From Neoscytalidium dimidiatum (Eukaryota > Ascomycota > Dothideomycetes > Botryosphaeriales > Botryosphaeriaceae), in the NCBI GenBank assembly GCA_037367355.1, contig CM074700.1, forward strand, positions 1,612,001-1,676,000: 64,000 bases of DNA, read 5' to 3'. Below are positions 47,736 through 59,663 of this stretch, in pieces (positions within the stretch are counted from its first letter, which is position 1; every line of letters begins with the position of its first letter). Under the pieces are notes generated by a model. It was given only the letters and a program-made list of their open reading frames with translations, had not been told where the DNA came from and searched no databases. Both the position numbers and the translations under genes were made by a program.

Positions 47736-50700
47736 ATGGCCGACATCAACCTGCAGGATGCCTTGGGTAATTTCTCCCGCAAGAGCAGCATAATCCAGCT
47801 TTGCTAACATTTGAGACAGATAAGGCTATGCACGGGTCCAGAGTCAAAGATCGCGAAAAAGGAATCGAAGAGCTCAAGCATGCGCTAACTTTCAATCGCA
47901 ACAATCTTCATGAGCTGAACGACAAAGCCTTTGCCGAACTTTACTCTCGCTTGGGGCTTGTTGTCATCGAACACCGTAATGCTTACCTGAACGCTCCTCC
48001 TCCAAAGTCTACGAAATCTGGTGGCTCTAGTACTTTTACTAGAGCGCAGGCCAACCTCCGGACCGGTGTTGCTGCAATGAGACTGGCCGTTGAGGGGGGC
48101 GTACGCATCATACGTTACAAAACAGTGAGGCTGATCCTCGACCACATCCTGCAAGCTCTACCCACTTCCGACGGCCAATATTGTGAGCCCATCGCTACCG
48201 ACTACGTCAAGTGTTTGCGCATCATCCTGGAATTCCAGCCTCATGTCGAGCACTTGACTCGGAAGGAATGGAACGCTATTGTGAAGTTTTGCCTTGAAGG
48301 CGTCTTTGCTGCTTCTCCTTCGCAGCCTGCACACGCTCCGGACAGCAATGGAACTTCCAGACTGCAGACTCCGGACCCCTCTGCCGAAGCCACGGCAAGA
48401 TCGTTTGTGCGGGAGACTGGTTCAGGCCAACGGTCCAAATCTGGCTCTCACGCTATTGCAGACGACTTTGTGGGCTGCTTGAGATACCTTGCTTCGGCAA
48501 CTAACGCCCCATTGCTTGACCAAGCGGTGCCGCTCACTTCCAAATTGACAGACTGGCTTGGCTCACCGCGGAGCCATGCCGTAGGACATGTTGATGCCTT
48601 CGCTACCATAAACACTGTCCTCTCCAGGATTTGCCTCAACTCCATAATTTCGACCCAGCAAATTATTCGAAATCTGATTCCGGTTATGAGGAATTTGTGG
48701 TCGACAAAGATGGTGGCTTTGAAAGATGAGATGCTCATCACGTTGATCTTCACCAGAGCGTACATCCACCGTATGCTGCAAGATACGGGAGTTGATTCTG
48801 AAAATCTCCGCTTGGGACTTGAGAATCTGATTGAAGCAATGCAAACGGAGTATACCAAGCGTGTCGAGCGCGAGCAATTGCAAATCGAAGATCTCCGACT
48901 CCGTTGTTCGAACGAATATCCATGCGAAGATTCGGCATTCTCCTTTCCCGTTTTTAGATTGAAGCCAGGCAGTCTTCGATCGGAGCATAACTGGACTCTT
49001 CTTTACTTCGTAGCTGACCTTTCAAAGGCTCTTGAATCCACCCGACCAGAAGTGAATCGATCAACGTTGCGAAACGGAACGGAGACTCCTAGCAAGAAGC
49101 GCCGCACATCGGACTATCTTCAGGACTACCTTCGTCAACTATCAAGCCCCCACCCTTCCACAAAACTTTTCGCGCTCCATGTGACTGCGTTCATGGTGCA
49201 GCATACCCAGCTTGCCACGCAAGAGATATCTCTTGTACTGGAGAAATTAATATCGCGCCTTTCAGACGGAAACCCTGCCATTTCCAACTGGGCAATGCTT
49301 GGTACCGCAAGGTATGCCCACCGCATTCAATCACTGCACATTGCTAATTCTGTGTCTTGCAGTTGTGCTGTCCAACATGCAGCATCGGCTCCCGAGCTGA
49401 AGGGACTGTGGTTAACATCATGGCAATTATGTTCCCGCAATGTTACCACGGGCTCCACATGCCGAGCAGCTTGTCACGCGATGGACATCATTCTTCGTCT
49501 AGGACTTGTGGACTACAATGAGATAGCAGAGGTGGCAGATCCAATGATCAACTCCGTTGACCTTCACGGGCCTGCTATTCTCTCGGAAAGTTCTTGCTCT
49601 CTGTGGCTGACTATGTTCGACATGAGGAGCTCTGAAAGCCCTCATACCTCTCATATCACTGTCGAACGCATGCTTCGTTGGTTGTTCTCAAGGTGGACTC
49701 CAAGTGAGTATAGGAGACGTCAATCTTCAACGGTCACTTCGGCGGCTCTAATCAGAAACCCAGGCAGTTTCCAAGACAGGGCCCACGCCCATCAACGATC
49801 ACACAGTTACGACGCTTGGGACATCGTTCGCATGTTATTCTTAAGCACTGATCGGGCACCGCCGCCACACCTTGGGAGATCATTCTCGAGCCTTGGCCCT
49901 CTGGCACTAGCCAGACTGCGAGCCAATAGATACTCCCAATTAGTCGATTATCTCGTCTTATCACCTCCTGACACCAAATTCCTCAATGATCCTCGAGCTG
50001 TGGTGGGAAGCGCTTCTGTCGTTCAGCAAAATCGGTCAGCACCGGCCGATACTCTGATCCTAAGCTTTTGTACTGCAGAAGTGGGACGAACCTTGAAGCA
50101 ATTAGGAGATCCTTTAGCAGAACGGATGCAAATCCTCAACAGCGACATGATCCGCGCTGTTTCAATCCTGTGCGTTGTTTGCTCTCAACTATCAACCTGC
50201 AAGAACGGCTCTCCATCTCCGCACAAAGGGGAACTCGAACGAATGACAGGAACATTGATCCGAACGTTGGCGAAACTCTTATCACGCCTCGAATGTGACC
50301 AGCTTCAGATCGATGCCGCTGTCGAGGCAATCGCGCCATGCTTACCAAGGGTTGCTTCTCTAAACTCTCTTGGGTCACACCTTTTCGAAGAACTCGGTAT
50401 CAGCTCTCTCGTTTGTTTTCTTTCTGGGGCTTTGCAGGATCGTCGTAGACCGAGGGCTTCGGTCATCGATGATGAATTTGATTCACAGACCAGCAACCTT
50501 ATCGCAAAAGGTGAAGTGTTCGATACGCCGAGGGACGGGATGACCGCGGAAATGAGCGTCAACTCTTCACGCATAGCAATTGTAGCTACCCTGCAGCTTC
50601 TGGAATCTGCTATCGACAGCTCAGGTGATGATCCCGAGGACATGCGCATGTCTGGAACTTTGAAGACGCACATTCCCCAGGATTTTCGACGGTATGTGGA

Positions 50701-53700
50701 CTCGATGTCTGCTAGCGACTTCATAATGTGCAAACGCCTCATCTCCGATATCCTATCTTCTCCACTACAGCTCACTGCGGAAGACGGGGAATCGCTCCTC
50801 CAGTCTGCAACCGACAAGTTTCTTACAGACTATGAGTATGAGCGCAACGAAGCTGCTATTGGCTTATGTGTTGATCTTATGAGTGGCACCGCAATTGCGT
50901 GGACAGATCGAGAGTCGAGCGCGTATGCTCTTGTCGCCGACTTGTATGAGTGGCTAATTAAGAAACCGCTGAAAGCAGGCGCAGCATCATCCGAGGTCCA
51001 AATAAAGGTTGCGAATCTCTTCCAAAAGCTTTTGCAGGTTCAGCCAGAATATGCCACCGACCTCAACTTGCCATCGGTACGGACGAGCCTTTTCTCCTTG
51101 CTTGAAGACGGTGATATACTCGTCAAATTCCACATCATCGACTGCTTGTCAAGAATGTTCGGACTTTTCGTTCTATCCAAGCACGATGCAATCTTCGAAG
51201 ATGTGTATGGAAGTCTTCCCAGTGATCAGGATTCCCCGGAAGAAATGGCGCTCCGCCTTCTTGGGTTCGCACGTTTAGGTGCTGCATGGCATACCTTGTT
51301 ACGCCGAAGTGTATACCACATATTCGAAGCCGCTGGCCTTGTTAAAGGCTCGACCGGCCATGCATCACGCTGCATTCAGACGATAGCAGAGGCCTTGAAG
51401 CTGGAGAATCCTCAACTCGTTTTTAGGCTCTTTGCCTCTCAGCTACTTTACACGTGGATGGATGCAAATCAAATCATCGAAGACATTCCATTCTCCATAT
51501 TCGGCTATGAGAGTCTTGCGCTTCTTCTGCAGGATTTGCAGGATGAAGTTTATGGTCAATTGATCATGCGCAACGACAACGAAGGAATATCAGTGCTTCT
51601 CAACGCCTTGAACGTATCTCAGAAGGACTTAGCCCAGAAGAACTTCTACAAGGCGGCTGCATATGCTATCGCTTGGGATCAATGCCGTAGCAGGGTTTCC
51701 TTACGGAATAATGCACCACCCAGCCACGAAAAAGCCCTCCGAGAGCTCCTGGGAGATCAGCCTTACAAAACACTCGTTGCGCAGCAATTCCCTTGTATCT
51801 TGGCTGTGCTAATCTCAACGATGGAGGAAGTTGACTCGGTTACCAAATCTATTCACAAATATCCCGAGTTCCAGAGGGTTGAAGACAGTATGAATGAAAT
51901 GCGGAATATTAGCTCGTCAACTACGTACCTCTCAGCAGATCAGCAGCCTCTTTTCCAAGCGAAACACATCTTCGAAGAGATCAAGAGGCTCTGCCGCCGC
52001 ACTGGCTACGACCATGCCAACTTCTGGACACCGGACTGCTTCGTGTACGTTATGCGGTACCTCCTGAACAAAATCCATCCCGCACTGGGCCCTTTGCATG
52101 CATGTTCAGTAATCAAAAAAATTCGCTTCCTGGTTGCTTTGGCCGGATCGATTGCGTTCGAGGTTTACCCTCTGCAAATGACACTTGCTTCGCTCAGACC
52201 ATTCATGACCGAAGCCCAATGTGCAGATGATACACTCGGAATCATGCGTTATGTATTGCGCTACGGGAAACCACAACTTATGGACCAACTCTCCTTTGTG
52301 GCCGGTAACTCAATCTCAATCATTCTTTCCCTTCGAGTCTTCCTCTCCTCGCCCCAGGACAACACGACTCAGGAAAGTCAGCATCTTGCTACCCTGCACA
52401 GAGCCCAGGAATTCGACAACTGGTTCAGTGACTATATCGAATCTTACATCAAAGAACTACTTAGTTCAGCGAGTAGTAAAACAACCAGGGCTTCTCTGGA
52501 TCTCTTTCGTTCGATGGTTCGTGCTGCAAGGGATATTCGCACGACAGGTAACGCAGTGAAGGAATCTCCTGAAAGCATCCTACTTCTATCTTTACTGAAG
52601 GACGAGGCGAGCGAAAAGAAACTGCTAAATGGACCTTCGCAGAACCTGGCATACAGATTGCTTTGTCGCGAGTTCACCCTCCCATCGTCGTTCCGAGAGG
52701 ACCTACTTGGTGATGCCAGCCTTTCCTCTAAATTTGCCACTCAAGTCTGGAAGTCCAGTCAGCGATCCAACAACAGCAAGAAATATCTTGTCTGGGCCGC
52801 CAGAGTCCTTGGTCGGAGTTATAGCGCTACCGGGGAAATTCAGGAAAGCCTGCTCAGAGCTGCTCGCGAAAATAACGGGGTGAATCTTCGGGGCTATAAG
52901 TTTAGAACCTCCCGTATGCTTGTAGTCGACAATCTTGCCGCTGTTATACAGGGTGATGATCCGCAGAAAGCAGGCCTTGCTGAAGACACACTCAGGGAGA
53001 TCTTGTCCAAGAAGGACCACGAAGACGCCACAGAAGGCAAACAGCTTGAGGAAATCAAGCAGGTGCTTCCACCCTCATTAGTATCTGGCCTGACGATGAA
53101 CGGTGCATTCAAGATTCCACTGTTGCAACCGCAGTCAGGCAAGAGCATTGAGGAGAATGCGTGCCCTCCTACACGCAAAGAACCTCCACTCTGGGTTTCG
53201 GAACTTTGCATCTCCCTAGCCAGGTCAACATTGCAGGACAGAGTCATCAATGCATTGCCGAAGTGCCTTGTAGAAATACCATCTCTGAGCGAAGATCTGT
53301 TCCCTTACATTCTCCACCTCGCACTTGATCGGGACTTGGATCGTAATGGTAGGGTCAAGGAGGCGATCTCGAATGCTTACCGCAAATGGTTCGAAAGCGA
53401 GGAGGAGGAAGACGTGCCATATCTAAAGATCCTCCTCAGGTCTATCCTCTACGTCCGAACGCAGCCGATTCCGAGAGAAAAAACCATTGCAGAACGTGTT
53501 CAGTGGCTGGACATTGACTATTTGGATGCTGCAAGAGCTGCCGTCAAATGTGGAATGTACAGAGCTGCCCTATTGTTGGCAGAAACCCATGCTTCGCAAC
53601 CAGCGAAGCCTTCCAGACGTTCTTCTGTCCTTCCACAACAGCAGTACATTCCTCTAGATCTCCAGTTGTCCATATACAAGAATCTCGATGAACCGGACTC

Positions 53701-56700
53701 TTTCTATGGCACAGAACAAGAGCCAAACCTCGAATCTGTTCTGAACCGGCTCGACTATGAGTCTGATGGCTTCAAGGGTCTACTTTTCCACGGTGCGAAA
53801 ATGGAAAGTGAGATGCGTCGTCTCAAGAGAATTTCCCCATCGGATTCAAGCGGCATCGTCAGAGACCTGACCATGTTGAACCTAAACAGTTTAACGCATG
53901 CAATTTCCGCGAACGAGGATTTTCGAAATGCTGGTAATAACCTCAATCACACCCTTGAAGTGGCCCAGAAGCTGGAACAGTGGGACGTCAGAGCACCACC
54001 TTCCAAGAAGTGCGAAGCAGCCGCTGTGTACAAGGCATTCCAAGGCATGAGCAATTCAACGGATTTGTCTGCTGTCCGCAGACATATTGATCAAAGCCTC
54101 CTCGAGACCATTGAAACTTGCGTAGGGCCAAACACTTCCGCAAGAACTCTTCAGTCCTCGCTGAGGACGTTTTCCGTTCTAAACGAAATAGATGAAGTAA
54201 TGACTGCCGGTAGCACTGAGGAGTTGGTGGATACATGGCGTATGATCAAGAATCGTGTTAGTTGGATGAAAGAAGCTCGGTAAGTCAAATAGCCTGTGTA
54301 TTGGGTTCAGACTACCTTTTATTAACCTGAAGAAGTATGGAGGACGTCCGGCCGATACTATCTGCTCGAGAGACCCTTTTTAGCATGCTCAGCAAGACCC
54401 CTGCTCTGCAACACATACTCCACACGGGACCACGGCAGCTTCGGGAGCGTGAAACAGAGGCACACATCAACTCTTCCGAAATCTATCGCAAGCATGGGGC
54501 TCTACAGGAGCTCCTTGCGAGCGCCACTTACCTGGCGGATATTGTCCCAAGCTGTCGCGAAGTTGGATACGATCTCGATAATATCGCGAAGTACCAAGTG
54601 GCTTTGGTGCTTTGGGATCAAGGCGAGAAGAACACATCTATCAGAATGTTGCAGCAACTAGACAGCGCGACCCGGACTAAGCCTGACACTACCGTAGCTC
54701 GGACTATCTTGCTGACGAAGCTGGTAAGTTTGCAGGCTTCTTTGTTCTGATTGCTAAGCTAATCTCTTTAGGGCCAATACACTGCTGAAGCGCGCCTGAA
54801 AAAACCAGAGGAGATCATGAAAGAATACATGGAGCCTGCGATACGAGAGCTGCGATCTAACAAGCATGGCCCATTAGCCGGCAAAGCTTACCATGCGTTT
54901 GCAAGCTTCTGTGACCAACAGCTTCAGAACCCAGATCTCATAGAGGATCAGAAGCGAATGAGGCTGTTAGCTGAGAGGAAGCAGGCCGACGCCGAGGAGT
55001 ATGACAGACTGGCAAATTCAAGCAAATCCAAAAGTTCGAAGGACTGGTACAAGCAGCAAGCGAGGAAGGCCCGGAAATGGTTCCGCATGGATATGCAAGA
55101 AGCTCAAAATCTGGGTGACGGTCGAGTCGCTTTTCTGCGACAAAGCTTGGAGAACTATCTATTGGCCCTCCAGGCTTGTGACGATCACAACGATGACGTC
55201 TTCCGGATGTGCTCCCTTTGGCTGGAATATTCCAGCCTTCCACTGGCTAATAATGCTGTGTCAAAGTATATTCAACCAGTCCCAAGCGCTAAGTTCGTCG
55301 TTCTGATGAACCAGCTTTCCTCACGCCTTCAAGACGAGAGTTCCGATTTCCAACAGATCCTGTCCGCACTGGTCTTCAGAATCTGCCGCGATCACCCATA
55401 TCATGGAATGAACCATATTTACGCCGGTTCGACCAACGACAAAAGCAAAGATGAGACCGCAAAGTCCCGCTGTGCCGCTGCTAAGAATATTGGTAGACAA
55501 TTGAAAGTCGATAAAGCAAGTCGTGACATGTGGGATCGCATCACAAGGGCAAATGCCATCTACAATGACCTAGCCATGTTCGTTGATCCATCAATGTTCA
55601 AGATGGGAAGGGATTACGAGATGCATCGGTACCCGTTCTCCAAGAAACTTGTTAGCTCGATTCCAAGTCTCAAGGTGCCACCAATTACTCTGCATATTCC
55701 CGTTAACAACGGTGCAAACTATCAAGATGTGCCAAGGGTCAGCGGCTTCAAGCCAACCATGGGTATTGCGAACGGTATCAGTCAACCAAAGATCGTTACC
55801 GCCGTCGCCACCAACGGTCGTTCTTACAAACAGCTGTACAAATCCGGCAACGACGACTTGAGACAGGACGCGATCATGGAACAAGTCTTTGAGCATGTCA
55901 GTCAATTGTTGCGGAACCACACTGCAACTCGCCTGCGCGACCTCAACATCAGAACATACAAAGTCGTGCCGCTCAGCCACCGTTCTGGTGTTATCGAGTT
56001 CGTGCAAAACACGATACCTTTGATGAACTACCTCGACACCGCGCACAAGAGCTACTACCCCAAAGACTGGGACCAAAACATGTGCCGAAGGAAGGTCGCG
56101 GACATATCGGCACATAGCCATGAGGAGCGGTTGAAGGTGTACCGCGAGGTGTGCCGTAACTTCAATCCAGTCCTGCGCTACTTTTTCCTCGAGCGATTCG
56201 AAGACCCAGACGACTGGTTCGAGAAGCGGCTTGCCTATACGCGCAGCACCGCCGCCATCAGCATCCTTGGCCACGTCCTCGGCCTCGGCGACCGCCACTG
56301 CCACAACATTCTTCTCGACCAGCAGTCCGGCGAGGCTGTCCACATTGATCTCGGTGTCGCCTTCGAGGCCGGCCGCGTCCTTCCCGTGCCAGAAGTCGTA
56401 CCATTTCGCCTCACGCGGGACATCGTGGATGCGATGGGATATTCCGGCGTCGAGGGCGTATTCCGCCGCTGCTGCGAATTCACACTCGACACGCTGCGCG
56501 ATGAGCGCGATTCGATTATGACCATTCTGAACGTTCTGCGTTACGATCCGCTCTACTCGTGGAGCGTCTCCCCACTGAAAGCCAAGAAGATGCAGGAGGC
56601 GGCGCAGAATGACGCCAACAATGTTGATGGAAAGAGCGGGGAGAACGGTGGCGGTGCGGCGACAGTACCAGATGATCCTAGCGGTGTGAGCGGAATAGAG

Positions 56701-56904
56701 GAGCAGAGGTTCTTGCTGGAGGTGACGAGCAAGCGGAAGGAGGATGAAGAAGTGCAGGGTGAGGCAGGACGCGCGCTAAGCGTGGTGGAGAGGAAGTTGA
56801 GCAAGGCTTTGAGTAGTGCGGCGGCTGTGGCAGAGCTGATTCAGCAGGCAACTGATGAGCGTAATTTGGCAGTGTTGTATGCCGGATGGAGTGCATGGTG
56901 TTAA
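47736..56904 (+). CDS. TEL1: Tel1/ATM checkpoint protein kinase (PIKK)
   Basis: Six exons: 47736-47766, 47820-49311, 49363-49703, 49764-54279, 54336-54723 and 54772-56904; 2966 aa. Exon 1 encodes MADINLQDAL; the TAN segment (VKDREKGIEELKHALTF) follows. The long HEAT-repeat region leads to the FAT domain and the PI3K-like kinase domain (from about residue 2560): GNDDLRQDAIMEQVFE, LGDRHCHNILLDQQSGEAVH (DRH, about 2763) and HIDLGVAFEAGRVLPVPEVV. The FATC tail ends NLAVLYAGWSAWC. In the family it is recruited by Mre11-Rad50-Xrs2 to double-strand breaks and maintains telomeres. Introns at 49312-49362 (51 nt) and 49704-49763 (60 nt) have GTATGC/GTGAGT donors, branch sites and CAG acceptors, lack stops and keep the frame; removal gives the family-like MLGTASCAVQH and SRWTPSSFQDR. 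The acceptor at 54335 is a tandem AAGAAG, so one Ser may be added. Confidence 0.93.
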
Positions 56905-57344
56905 GCATGGGTTCGAGAACGGGCGTTCGAAAGCGGGTAGATTAAAGGTGGAAACATGGATGGTGAGTTCGAATAGGGTTTCAAGTAGATAGCTTGCACA
57001 GGTACGAGACCTGAAAATATTATCAGAGTGCAAACGAGTTAAACTGGAGCACACAATGTAGTATGTGAGTGGATTCATTCTTCTCAAAACATATTTACTG
57101 TTCCCTTTACACCTCTCACTGGCAAAGACAATGTCTCCCATGACTATTGTTCTGTTAGTACTACAATGGGAAGACGTATACCAAGCGTAAAGAACAACCA
57201 TAAGCTCCTAAGTGGATGATAACGTGGGCGCAGAGCTCTCTCGTGGAATAGTGAGGTTTGCAAAGACATAGGACTTCAAAGGTTTATATCCATACCAAAG
57301 GAAAATTACCAAGAATGGCTACAAACTGAAAATCCGCTTAAGCT
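56905..57344. other. TEL1 3' flank, no gene seen
   Basis: 440 bp between the convergent TEL1 and the Hsp70-like pseudogene. A minus-strand frame (56776-57201) overlaps the end of TEL1 and has no domain. Presumably TEL1 3' UTR and spacer. Confidence 0.5.
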
Positions 57345-59215
57345 TAACCCATGTACTTGATCGATGTTTTGCCCCTTTCTACGCAATCCAGCACTAGCTT
57401 GAAAGACAGTCTCCCTTCCCACGGAGCAGGTGTTATATGGACGGTTTACTCAATCTCGATCAACTCCTTTCCTTGATATATCTCACCGCTGTGGATAGCG
57501 CTTCAGATCAATGAGCATAGTGAAATGGAGCTGACCAACTTCGAATACCGTTGAATCCATGGAGTCCGGTGCATTATCCATTCGACAAGCAACCAGCCTT
57601 CTGGCATGATTCAGAATTACTCCACTTGCTTCGATGTCCTCCATTCTGGAATGCAGTACCGTCGATATATCCCCGATGGTGTCCTCCTTCAGGCTTTGAC
57701 TCTAAGGCGTAGACCAGTACTTTTAAGAGTCCCTCTGATTAAGAAAAATATAAATTGTACCTTCTGAATACCCAAGGTCACTCTTCGTCAGCACCACCAC
57801 TCTTGATACCAGGGTTGGAAGAACCTATCGGCGACGGAGTCAATATCATCACAAAATTTCAGACTGGAGGTGTAACCGTAGTGGTCACGGGCGCGCCTTG
57901 AAATTGGCCTCTATCCTTCAAGGGCGCGGATCAGCGCAACTTGAATAGCGGCAGCTTGCCTTCGTTTTTATCAGCCCCATTTTCACTCTGAATATCTACC
58001 ATATCTATTAATTTACGCATTTTTGGAACACAGAGGCTTCATCCGCCTTGGATTGCACCACTTCTCGACTTCTTGGTAAAGATGTTAAGATTCTCCCATA
58101 CCACCAACAAGGGCGGCACACTGAGGCTGTAAGCATGAACTGTAGATGAATAAGAATGCATACCTGTATTTTGTCGGATGTTATGTTACTGACTTGCTCT
58201 TCAAGCAATGCGATGATATTCGGGGTCTCACGGAGGATTCGTTGGCATCGCAGTCGCGCCCGACGCCCGTCCTCAACACTGCTCATTCTCAATATAACGC
58301 TTGATTCTGCGGCTGTGTCATGGCCGGAATCTCTTTTCATGCTTTCGAAGTCTCTCATGAACTCTGACCCAAGTCCCTCGTCCGCAAAAGGTTTCTCTTC
58401 AAATGCTGAACCAAAATTTTCCAACATCCATTCTTAAAATCCTCGGTCGATGTAGGTGCTGCCGCATCTTCCCCCCGATTCCCACTGCAAGCCCTGCAAA
58501 TTCTAAGCTCGAACTTGTTGATATGGCTTCATAGGATGTGAGGTCTACTGTTCCACCTCCGCAGTCACAAATGAGGGAGCTCTTGCCTGGTTTGATTTGG
58601 CTGAGAGCGTGCGTTGATGTCATGTTGTGCAATGTGGCAACTTCTGCAGCTCCTGGCTCTGCAACAAGATATATCTCGTCCTGAATTCAATCTTCAAAAG
58701 AATACTTTGCAGCCGTCTTTTTGGAATCTTTAGCTTTGTCTGACCAGATTGCAGGCACAGTCAACCACAGCTGCGTTGAAGTTAATTCGAACACTTCCGG
58801 GGTCATCGTCTTCTTCAGCTTAACGATGACGAATTTGCAAATTTCCCTCAAGTAATCCGAGCGAACTTTGGTCGCATTCTTTTCAAATGGTACTTTCAAC
58901 TATCCTGATCCATCGGTTTTCTCTAGGCAAAAGTTGAGAGGATCTGGGAGTTGTTGGTCGGAGTCTTCACCCAAGAGTAGCTTCGTCCACGAATATGAAT
59001 TGTGTTTGGGAATGACGAAGAAGCCCCATTGATTCCAATCCATATCACGATTCTCTTTTGCATATGTTATCCTTGATGGATCTTTTCAGTTTCTGTCACG
59101 AGCTTTCGCTGGTCCAGGCCTTTTCTGTATGACTTGGATCTTGTCAACAGTCCAGGTAGAAGTCGCATTGCTGATCAGTGGTTGTAGTTCCATAATAAAT
59201 AGCTATAAAAAGCTG
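57345..59215 (-). pseudogene. Decayed Hsp70/HSPA12-like ATPase gene
   Basis: Read on the minus strand from about 59215, successive fragments match the order of fungal Hsp70-like (HSPA12-type) proteins. FIAIYYGTTTTD is the phosphate-1 loop with its Asp changed to Tyr. Then come KARDRN, a stop, and ITYAKENRD; WGFFVIPKHNSYSWTKLLLG; a TAG (58902-58900); QLWLTVPAIWSDKAKDS; a TGA (58689-58687); EIYLVAEPGAAEVATLHNMT; SLICDCGGGTVDLTSYEAIS; and VGIGG. One frameshift follows near 58465 and a TAA (58436-58434). Later pieces include MLENFGSAFEEKPF, CAALVGGMGES, HLYQEVEKWCNPR and IQVALIRALEG, and near the 3' end TPAPWEGRLSFKLVLD. At least six in-frame stops and one frameshift disrupt it. Many stops are TAA/TAG where Gln or Trp is expected, the type made by C-to-T change at CpA. 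No start codon is certain. Confidence 0.78.
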
Positions 59216-59663
59216 ATGTAGTCCACTAATCTTCAATGTAAACACTGTGGACTTATCTTCTTGATGTTGCTTTTGAGAGAAGCTATCAATCAACATGTAA
59301 GGCTGGAGAATATGCTGCGTCTATAAATGGGCGTGTGGCCCTCATGAGACCAATCTCTTCTTAGCAACTGCCGACGCGTAGCACATGAACACGTTTCTCC
59401 CGAGAAGGCTACTATTGACGCTGATCGTTTGATATCAAGCGGATAATCTCGGCTCTTGGTGTTCCAGTAGAGTGGCGATGCAAGGTTTTTCTCCAAATTT
59501 TGAGCGTATTCGATGATGACTGCATTTAGGCAACAACTTGGCGGGGCACCAGCCTTGCGGGTATTCCCTCAATAAGGAATGCAGTTAGCTACATGGCTTC
59601 ATGTCAAACACTGGTATTGCAGTCGTCGTTTTATTACTATAGTACATTCCTTTCACATTCAAT
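59216..59663. other. Transition region between pseudogene and RIP island
   Basis: 448 bp of ordinary composition, still containing CpA and TpG. A minus-strand frame at 59290-59496 has no recognisable feature. The last CpA before the island is at about 59661. Confidence 0.5.

Noticed and set aside
56776..57201. 141-codon minus-strand ORF overlapping the end of TEL1
   Set aside because: Antisense to TEL1 coding sequence and lacking any domain.
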